A stretch of 64,000 nt of DNA, taken from assembly GCF_964199755.1 (NCBI RefSeq), contig NC_133896.1, positions 99,384,549 through 99,448,548 of the forward strand. The letters run 5' to 3'. The translations under genes were made by a program, and so were the position numbers. The notes beneath the pieces are model-generated. The model ran no database searches, was not told the origin of the DNA, and saw only the letters and a program-made list of their open reading frames with translations. This DNA is from Larus michahellis. Its lineage: Eukaryota; Chordata; Aves; Charadriiformes; Laridae. How positions within the stretch are numbered: position 1 is the first letter of the stretch; each line of letters begins with the position of its first letter. Positions 57,701 through 64,000 of the stretch are shown one piece after another.

Positions 57701-60700
57701 ATTAACAAATAATGGCAACTTTTTGCCCACTCGTTGTTTCAATGCAGCCTCATGAAAACAATGGAGGAATTCTCTTTCACTGCCAATGTCTCGCAGCCCA
57801 ACGTTGCAGTCCAGTCTGCTCCACTGAAATTAAGTTCCTCTACGATTCTGTTTTCGGCACAGAGAGGTAGGTCTGTGTGTGTTGTTGGATTTACCCGGGC
57901 AAGGCGGTATGTACCATAAATCCTAATGCATCCACTGCTAATTTTTGCAGATAGAGCACCGGGATATTATCAATCCACAAAACTAGAAATACAGGAAAAT
58001 GTCGATGGACTTATTGGTGACCTCAGTACTGAAGTTCAGATACTGTTCAACATTATAAATACCAGTAAGTTCTTTCTCCTACTGAAAACTGCACCTTGGA
58101 AAATTTTGAATGAATATTCACTAAAAGTCTCCTTTGGACCCCCCCACTCCTTAGCCAATATAAAGAATTATATGTTGTTATTTATACATGCTGATTCCAT
58201 AAGTTTGTACAAGACATGCACATGTTAAATGAGCTGGATAATCTTATTTACAGATTAATGCACATGTACAGGTAATGGCCAGAATGCTTTTGGTGTTTAG
58301 GACTTTTTCATTTGTTTCGTTTTCTAAAACTGAGAATGTATTGAATCTCTGACTATACCTCTTCACACATCAAGATCAAGAGCTAGTACATATGTACCTC
58401 ACCTGAAATCCAAAGACATCAATCATTTAAACTAAAATTACTACTACTGCCAGGTGTCAGCCAGGACATACACATCCTCACAACTATATATTGGGATAGT
58501 CTTTAGTGGCATGGTCACACAAGATTTTTCCAGATGTTCATTACTTACACTCTGCAGTGCTTGGAGGATAAATCAGTGTCACCCAGGAGAAAACAAAGCA
58601 AAACAAAACAGAAAAAAAACAACTTATAGTTCCTCTGCTTCATTTGCTGCAGAAGCTGGTGGGTGTGAGGGAGTTGAGCTTTGAACATGTGCATTTCTAT
58701 GACATGCTAAAAATCGCAAGAGTTTTGGGCTGGGCATCTGAAACCAGCAGACTTGTGCTCAGTCTCTCTGTATAGTGACAGTAACACTAAGACAACAAAG
58801 CACAAGAGTGTAATGAAGGTGAAGCTTGTGGGGCGCTTCGACATCATAATGCTGAAGACTGTTCGTATACAAGCCCACGGGGAAATGAATAATTCAATCC
58901 TCTCAGCAGGGTTAGAAAAGACTCAAAGAGATAAATCAGGTAGCCCCACACACCCAGCAATGACAATTACAAAAACCACTGAATAAGTCGTTAATTGGCC
59001 GCTGTCCTTTCTGTTCACTGCTTCAGACAACAATCCAGTTGAAAACCAGTGTGATCCTGTAATTAAAGTTTTTATCCTAACGGTTGTATATCATAACACT
59101 TCCCTCAAGAGAGCTAGACTGAATGTACAGCTTGTCTTAAAAAAAAAGATTTCATCAATGTTATGCACAATTATGACATTTTGTAGATACAGTTACATCA
59201 GTCTCTCTTGATGATCAAATCCGAGAGATCAAATCAGTCTCTCTTGATCTTAAAGACAAAGTATAAAATCAAGAACAAAATACATGATACAAACCAGGAT
59301 TTTTACTTCCTCACTTAAGCAACAATTAAGACTGGTGATTTAAATCACTTAGATGAAATGTCTCTAATTTGGTAGAAGAGTGTAAAAGAAACAGAGTCCA
59401 AAAGTGGGATCTGAAGGCAAAATTCCAGCCAACCTTTTTTGTCCTCTGACTTCATTCTAAGTGTAAATGTCCCTGGTGTTACTATTTCTTATTTAGTGCT
59501 ATTAAAAGCCTGGCCATTTAGACTGTGTGTATATATTGGGATTTAGGATATTATTTTCCTCATTACCAGTATGTTTTTATATTTTTCCCTAGAAATGACA
59601 TTAAGAGAAAGGTAAAAATTATTTTCACACTCCAACTCAGCAAAAATTGAAGATGACTCTCTTGAGATTCATGGAAAAAGAAGCTCTTCTCTACTTCTTA
59701 ACTGGATTCTAAATAAACATCTAAACAAAAATCTGCTGTAAATACTGGATGTGTGAAACAGCATAGCGTAGGCTTCTTCAAAGGTTTCTCTGATATCTGC
59801 TATCCATAACTACTTTGCTGTTTGCCTCATGAAGGTTCATCAGACAATGGAAGAGTTGGCTTTGTCCTGTATCAAAATGACAAACTCTTCCAGTCAAGGA
59901 TTTATCATAGTCGCAGTAGTTTCTCCAAACAAATCGTCTCTGGCAACATTGATAATAGAAATTTCAGCGGTGTTGAAATAGCCTTCAGTCCCAAGGTAAG
60001 CTTCCGTAAGAAATGCCATGTTCAGTTTGAACCAGAGGCTGCCCTTGCCCTACTACCTGTCTTCGGGGCTTAGGGAAGGAGACTCAACCAGAGAGGGGTT
60101 TTTTGGCATACTGCCTTGATTTCTGGCAATAAACAGTTGAGAAAATTTGTGGGATGTACAGGCAACATAAGCGAAGGGTATTTAGATAACATGACATAGA
60201 AAACATTTTTCAACTTTTGTATTTAACACCTGATATTACTGACTCAGTACTGCAAAACTAGGATGTTGGCAAGCAATACTACATTCCATAAAAAGTTATA
60301 GGTATACCAGAGTGCATTTTTCCTAGGTTAGATTCATCCTAAATCAAGAATGAAAAAAACCAGGTCCCTGGAGAACAATTTTTCTTTCCATAAGACTGCC
60401 AAAATTTTCTTTCCATAAGACTATCAAAAACAAGAAAAAGTGAACATGACTGGCATAGTCCAATACACCCACCAATGTGGGGAGTGTTCATTTTTCATAC
60501 TATCTTTTAACTCCTGCTTCCAGTTAAAGTCATCGTGTGCTTTGTTTTGGCTTCCTCCATGAAGTGATTTCAGATGTTACTGCTTTCTTGCAGGAAATGC
60601 TCTATGTGAGTGCCCATTTGCCCAAATAACTGAATCTGTAGATAATATGTACTCATGTTTAGCATGGTTTCTCCAGAAAACCATAGTTGGCTTCTTACAA

Positions 60701-63330
60701 TATTTAACAAAGGTTTTAAGCTCAAATACACATGTATGATAGATCAGTAATCGTCACCACAGAATCACAGAATGACAGAATGGTAGGGTTGGAAGGGACC
60801 TCTGGAGATCATCTAGTCCAACCCCCCTGCCAGAGCAGGGTCACCTAGAGCAGGTTGCACAGGAATGCGTCCAGGCGGGTTTTGAATGTCTCCAGAGTTG
60901 GAGACTCCACCACCTCTCTGGGCAGCCTGTTCCAGGGCTCCATCACCCTCAAAGTAAAGAAGTTCCTCCTTATGTTTAGGTGGAACTTCCTATGCTCAAG
61001 TTTGTGCCCATTACCTCTTGTTCTGTCACTGGGCACCACTGAAAAGAGCCTGGCCCCATCCTCCTGACACCCACCCTTTAAGTATTTATAAGCATTGATA
61101 AGGTCCCCCCTCAACCGTCTTTTTTCCAGACTGAAAAGACCCAAATCCCTCAGCCTTTCTTCATAAGAGAGGTGCTCCAGTCCCCTAATCATGGACCCAT
61201 ACAGTTAAGTGATCTGGGAAACGTGTCATTTCTAAGGAAATCACTAAAACAAACTTAGAATTGCTTTTTTTACTCCTACTTTTATTCCTCATTTCTAATT
61301 GAACTACCTAGTACTGTGAACTGTTGCTTGCACTACTTATTTCCACTTCAAGCTGCTCATTGCTTCTTAAAAAGCAGTTCTAATTGCAGTAGCCTGCAGA
61401 AGTATGCTGTCTGAAAAGGACTGCATGCAGATTGACTGCTGTGCTGCAGCAGGGGAGGGCATTCATGGCATTTCTCATTGTTTGCTTCCTGTTACAGCGT
61501 GGATTCAGCTCCATAATTACCTGAATAATTCACAGAAATGGGTAATTCCATTGGCAATCTTGACTGAGAAAGGCACACAAAGTTCAAAATGCCAAATTAT
61601 GCTGTTACTGATATCGTTCATAAGGTTTACTGGAAACCCCGTAAATGTCTTAGTAGCCGTCAGCCCCCCTTTCAGAGGTTAATTGTCAGGGCACGCCGTT
61701 TGCTGGTGCGTATCTGTTTATGTTTCTGTAGCCACTTTTTCTCCTTGCAATCCCAATCCCTAGTACAACACATCCGAACTGCAGCTGCGTGATCATGCCT
61801 GTGTCTTTTGGGACTACGCTGTCAACGACTGGAGCACCGCCAGCTGTGCGAAAAGAAGAGACCAGTTCTTGAAATGCAGGTGTAACCACACTACTAATTT
61901 TGCTGTCCTGATGGTAGGGCATTGTCCTTTCTTGAAGGGGAAGAGTTTGGGGTTTGTTTCATTTGTTTGATTTGTTTGTTTTCAACCGCAAGACCAGAGT
62001 GCCAGCGTAAGGGCGTAAGAGGGCTGAGCTGGAAGGCACAGGGGTTTAAGGTGTCCCCACGTACTTTTTTCTATCCTGTGGGAGAGCTGGCAAACTGGGG
62101 ACGTGCGAGTTGCCCCCAGCCTGCTGGAAAGCTAAACGCATTGGCCAGTCCTGCTTTCCTCTGACAGAAACTGTGGCTGTGCCCGACCTGCCTCCGCACC
62201 CCAGCAGCGGAGAAAGGGCTGGCGCGGTTCGTCCCCTTTGCTCAGCCGTGGTAGCCTCCAGCTCTGCACCTCCGCTGCTGCAGCTGGTTGTTAAAAAAGT
62301 GTTATGGCTAAAGTGCCCCAAGACGAACAGTAGAGTAGCCTGGGATCTGGGCTAGCTGTGGCACTGCCGTCTGCTGGGTAAATAACTCGAAGTATTTAGC
62401 ATTAACTACTTCCTTTGCCTATCTGTTTACAAAAAGCAACCACTCTAAATATCAAGCCTGCTGCCATTGAGTTTTACGTATTGCCTTCTTGTACTAACAA
62501 GACTATTTAGGAATGACTCTCTGACATTTGTTATTCTTTCAGTATCTGTTTCAGCTTCTCTAAACAAAACACACCCTGGATAAAATCACGTCTGTGGTCG
62601 CTGACTTCAGCAGCGCCACGATTTCAGAGTTTCTTTTTACTCTGACTTCACAGAACAGCATTTCCATACTTTACTATTTACTTCTTTCTGTACTTTCCTT
62701 TATCGTACGCATGTCCTTATTGCACAAAATGACTATATTCTAGAGGGGATTCCCATCTTTTTATGCAAAGACAATGGTATTTTCTGCTTCACTGAAGACA
62801 TTTACTTGCTGTTTTACTGTCACTATACAAACAAAGACTGGTTTTTGATTTGTAATTCTTCGTAACATCTTACCTTAGACCTTATCCTCAGAAGCCAAAA
62901 TTCAGAATGCACACCAACATGAAAAGTTAAAGCTACTTTTTCCAGTCTCTGTCACCTTGCATTTTTCTATGAATAATTTAATCAGCTATTTTGCTAAATA
63001 TTTGATTGACATTGTTATGCCTCTTTTTGGAGTTCTTCACACACTTTTCTAGTTTGGAGGCCCAGAATAAATTTGTGTGAACCGAAAATTTTGACAGTGG
63101 CTAGCAACAGTCATAACTTAACTAAAACATTTTTGGGTTTATGTGCAACTAGAAACACAAATTTTAAAAAGAATTTTATCTCTTCTCATCTTGTAACTGA
63201 AACAATTTGTTTTCTAGGCCTTTCAGATCAAATATAAATATGCAAAGCCTTTGGAGTATATTTCTTACGTTGGTGTTGGATTGTCCGTGGCTGGACTGGT
63301 CATTACCATTTTGTTTCAAATACTCACTAG
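48651..63330 (+). CDS. ADGRG7: ADGRG7 (GPR128), ten consecutive exons; 5' exon and 7TM remainder missing
   Basis: Orphan adhesion G-protein-coupled receptor, strongly intestinal in mammals. Visible exons: 48651-48758, 53232-53363, 54175-54269, 56682-56837, 57339-57430, 57748-57866, 57951-58064, 59835-59995, 61764-61913, 63218-63330. Phases join without a break through 1240 bases (about 413 residues). In order these give a Cys-rich EGF-like segment (visible residues about 10-34), a glycan-rich GAIN region (about 80-326), the GPS motif (about 339-376) and TM1 (about 392-411). Diagnostic stretches are [39 protein letters not shown] and [13 protein letters not shown]. There are about ten N-X-S/T sites. 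Exon 1 (signal anchor) was not found, and TM2-TM7 lie beyond the window. TMEM45A upstream supports the identification. Confidence 0.93.
50650..52170 (+). mobile_element. Decayed CR1 LINE, reverse-transcriptase region (pseudogene)
   Basis: CR1 non-LTR retrotransposon copy in the sense orientation. Recognisable reverse-transcriptase stretches in broken frames include [24 protein letters not shown], the catalytic-region neighbour [15 protein letters not shown], and later the C-terminal [17 protein letters not shown] and [23 protein letters not shown]. At least several stops and frameshifts interrupt it, for example just after FTKAK near 51007 and around 51160-51250, so it cannot encode an active enzyme. 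Divergence suggests an old insertion. Edges are approximate. Confidence 0.85.
52585..52900 (+). repeat. Possible ancient dispersed repeat
   Basis: The segment starting GGCTGCCGGACTGGCTCAGG and ending near TCCAAACCCCATTTGAAGC has the flavour of an old amniote interspersed repeat, judged from memory only. A repeat-library search would settle it. Confidence 0.3.
52619..52722. repeat. 33-bp tandem duplication with shorter 3' units
   Basis: A 33-base unit beginning CCAGTGAGCTCACCATCCTG is present twice without change (52619-52651, 52652-52684). Its tail CTTTAGACAGTACCAGGTG then repeats in 18-19-base steps to about 52720. The pattern suggests nested slippage. Confidence 0.85.
53232..53363 (+). CDS. 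ADGRG7: ADGRG7 exon 3
   Basis: 132 bases from the acceptor TTCTGTGCAG to the donor GTATGT, phase 1 to phase 1. It encodes [20 protein letters not shown] and the following [21 protein letters not shown]. It carries two N-glycosylation sites (NIS, NLT), and the NFCExSTY start matches human ADGRG7. Confidence 0.92.
53364..54174 (+). other. ADGRG7 intron 3, with an unusual 3' end
   Basis: 811 bases. A TACTAAA branch-point-like site lies at 54122-54128 and a pyrimidine tract at 54135-54147, but the first AG after them is at 54173-54174. See the finding on the displaced acceptor. Confidence 0.7.
54175..54269 (+). CDS. ADGRG7: ADGRG7 exon 4
   Basis: 95 bases, phase 1 to phase 0, with donor GTAACT. 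It encodes [20 protein letters not shown], then [12 protein letters not shown], matching the human CNENLETLEKQ region. The same frame reads GNTSIA just upstream of the acceptor, which aligns with residues that are coding in human. Confidence 0.82.
54950..54985 (+). repeat. A-rich low-complexity tract
   Basis: About 36 bases of nearly pure A with a few G interruptions. Confidence 0.85.
56190..56520 (+). mobile_element. CR1 LINE 3' fragment, sense orientation
   Basis: The DNA reads through the CR1 ORF2 C-terminal region (GCTGCTGTTTACAGACATCT ... GCCAGGCTCTTCTTCAAAG) and ends with GGGGACCTCCAGGGCTCCCT followed by TCCAACCCAGGGT, a CR1 3'UTR signature. It is 5'-truncated, diverged and without an open frame. 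Confidence 0.8.
56682..56837 (+). CDS. ADGRG7: ADGRG7 exon 5
   Basis: 156 bases, exactly 52 codons, phase 0 at both ends (acceptor CTCCTAACAG, donor GTGAGA). It encodes [20 protein letters not shown] and [20 protein letters not shown], the helical first part of the GAIN domain. It can be skipped without a frameshift. Confidence 0.93.
56838..57338 (+). other. ADGRG7 intron 5
   Basis: 501 bases, GTGAGA to TTGTTTCAG. Nothing else was seen. Confidence 0.85.
57339..57430 (+). CDS. ADGRG7: ADGRG7 exon 6
   Basis: 92 bases, phase 0 to phase 2 (donor GTAAAT). It encodes [20 protein letters not shown] and [10 protein letters not shown]. The TVSQLLDA motif is identical to human ADGRG7. Confidence 0.93.
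57431..57747 (+). other. ADGRG7 intron 6
   Basis: 317 bases, GTAAAT to TTCAATGCAG. No other feature was seen. Confidence 0.85.
57748..57866 (+). CDS. ADGRG7: ADGRG7 exon 7
   Basis: 119 bases, phase 2 to phase 1 (donor GTAGGT). It encodes [20 protein letters not shown] and [20 protein letters not shown], part of the GAIN domain (human: PNIAIQSANFSS). The intron that follows is only 84 bases. Confidence 0.93.
57951..58064 (+). CDS. ADGRG7: ADGRG7 exon 8
   Basis: 114 bases, phase 1 at both ends (acceptor ATTTTTGCAG, donor GTAAGT). It encodes [20 protein letters not shown] and [18 protein letters not shown]. The VDGL...TE.Q.L.N pattern matches human. Confidence 0.93.
58065..59834 (+). other. 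ADGRG7 intron 8
   Basis: 1770 bases, with an AAAAC-rich stretch at 58590-58622 and a small direct repeat of CAGTCTCTCTTGAT at about 59199 and 59235. No exon was recognised. Confidence 0.8.
59835..59995 (+). CDS. ADGRG7: ADGRG7 exon 9
   Basis: 161 bases, phase 1 to phase 0 (donor GTAAGC). It encodes [20 protein letters not shown] and then the stretch ending GVEIAFSPK. The YQNDKLFQS block is identical to human ADGRG7 and is the strongest family-specific signature here. Confidence 0.95.
60381..60430. repeat. 25-bp tandem duplication
   Basis: A unit starting TTTCTTTCCATAAGACT occurs at 60381-60405 and 60406-60430 with two or three mismatches. Confidence 0.85.
60761..61195 (-). mobile_element. 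CR1 LINE 3' fragment, antisense, open frame retained
   Basis: On the + strand it begins AGAATCACAGAATGACAGAA and continues GGTTGGAAGGGACCTCTGGA, the reverse complement of a CR1 3' end. On the minus strand it encodes about 115 uninterrupted residues (61192 to 60845) of the ORF2 C-terminal end, starting [20 protein letters not shown] and with [14 protein letters not shown]. The intact frame and clear match suggest a relatively young, 5'-truncated insertion. It cannot mobilise itself because the endonuclease and most of the reverse transcriptase are absent. Confidence 0.93.
61764..61913 (+). CDS. ADGRG7: ADGRG7 exon 10, GPS (autoproteolysis) motif
   Basis: 150 bases, 50 codons, phase 0 at both ends, between the acceptor CAATCCCTAG and the donor GTAGGG. 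It starts [16 protein letters not shown] and ends [13 protein letters not shown]. The GPS hallmarks are present: four cysteines (exon residues 13, 28, 38, 40), two tryptophans (16, 23) and the His-Thr-Thr site (42-44), in place of the common His-Leu-Thr. Cleavage, if it occurs, would lie between the two threonines and expose the tethered agonist TNFAVLM. The most obvious open frame across this exon reads a different frame and is a shadow. Confidence 0.93.
61914..63217 (+). other. ADGRG7 intron 10
   Basis: 1304 bases, GTAGGG to TTTTCTAG. A GC-richer patch at about 62.0-62.3 kb yields chance frames. No exon was recognised. Confidence 0.8.
63218..63330 (+). CDS. ADGRG7: ADGRG7 exon 11, transmembrane helix 1
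   Basis: 113 bases, phase 0 to phase 2 (donor GTAAGG). It encodes [20 protein letters not shown] and the helix [17 protein letters not shown]. It joins directly to the GPS exon, so the tethered-agonist peptide spans this exon junction. Human has a similar helix ending IFQIVTR. Confidence 0.94.
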
Positions 63331-64000
63331 GTAAGGGTGAAGATGTAAAACTGCAAGTATTTTATGCTAAGTTACAATATTTTGCTCTGTATAAAGTTTG
63401 AGGGAAACAAAGAGAGTAGCCAGTTTAGAACATATTGCAATACTATTGATCAGCAAATAATATTAAAAAAAAAAAGAGCTAATTACGTAGCTAGCTTGGG
63501 AAGTAACTGTGTCTCAGTGGTTAAAGTGAAGACATGAGAGTCTCAGCCATGCCACTCACCTAGATGAAAATTTAACCTTCCTATTGATGTTAATCTTTAA
63601 AAGTGAGGAGAGAGATAGATAGATATGATTATTATTCAATAAATCCACCTTGAAAAATGTGAGCTTTGAAAATAAATGATATAACAAGAGTATGGAAGAG
63701 CTCAGTATGGTAAAAGGCCAAGCCTTTTGTAGGAAACACTGGGAATGTCTGCTGAAAAGAAAAATCCTTCCATCACTTTGACAGGGCAGCTCACCAGCTA
63801 CAGGATAACAAAGCAGACAGCATATGCTACTGAGGATCAAGTCAAGGGTTGATCCTTTTACCATGGGCTCCCTTCACCATGTTCAATGTCCAGGTAGTGT
63901 CCCAAAGTGATATTTGTCCCATCTACACGGGGTAAGGGTGGTCTGCCATTTCTGTCACATTTCATGTCCCCCGCTGCCTTGCTGATGTCTCTGTTGGCCA
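63331..64000 (+). other. ADGRG7 intron 11 (start)
   Basis: No exon, repeat family or other signal was recognised. A short GATA-type run occurs near 63612-63624. The next ADGRG7 exon lies outside the window. Confidence 0.7.

Larger units (their letters stand above)
59996..61763 (+). other. ADGRG7 intron 9
   Basis: 1768 bases, containing a 25-bp tandem duplication at 60381 and an antisense CR1 fragment at 60761-61195. Confidence 0.85.

Noticed and set aside
60845..61192. 115-codon minus-strand frame as a cellular gene
   Set aside because: It is the C-terminal end of CR1 ORF2 inside a LINE fragment, not a host gene.

Overview
The window looks like nuclear DNA of a bird, probably a neoavian rather than a galliform. 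It carries CR1 (chicken repeat 1) LINE fragments of several ages and a solo LTR that starts TGTCCTGGTTT, a type common in avian endogenous retroviruses. Introns are fairly compact, and the protein-coding content is vertebrate. It is not bacterial or viral sequence, and almost all open reading frames here are chance frames.

All recognisable genes lie on the + strand. Their order matches the vertebrate block LNP1 - TMEM45A - ADGRG7 (human 3q12). (1) At 727-927 there is a short charged exon with a splice acceptor, a stop codon and two poly(A) signals. I infer it is the last coding exon of LNP1. (2) About 1.0-16.4 kb is intergenic, with only simple repeats. (3) A CpG island at about 16.38-16.93 kb, with a donor at 16820, is the likely TMEM45A promoter and 5'UTR exon. 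(4) The complete TMEM45A coding sequence is in five exons between 26918 and 34286. Splice phases all agree and the product is 275 aa. A poly(A) signal follows at 34510 and a CR1 tail just after it. (5) About 34.5-48.6 kb has no recognised gene. It contains a complete solo LTR (40098-40818, 5-bp target-site duplication) and a GC-box cluster near 43.2 kb. The first exon of ADGRG7 should lie here or nearby, but I could not identify it. (6) From 48651 to the end there are ten consecutive ADGRG7 (GPR128) exons: the EGF-like exon, the GAIN-domain exons, the GPS exon and the first transmembrane helix. The rest of the receptor continues beyond the window.

The introns of ADGRG7 hold three CR1 fragments: a decayed sense copy at about 50.65-52.17 kb, a sense 3' fragment at about 56.19-56.52 kb, and a younger antisense 3' fragment at 60761-61195. 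Several short exact tandem duplications (14-33 bp units) are scattered through the window.

I found no evidence of an undescribed biological system. The most useful non-routine results are the inferred LNP1 terminal exon, a displaced splice acceptor in ADGRG7 exon 4, the cleanly delimited LTR, and the missing ADGRG7 exon 1.
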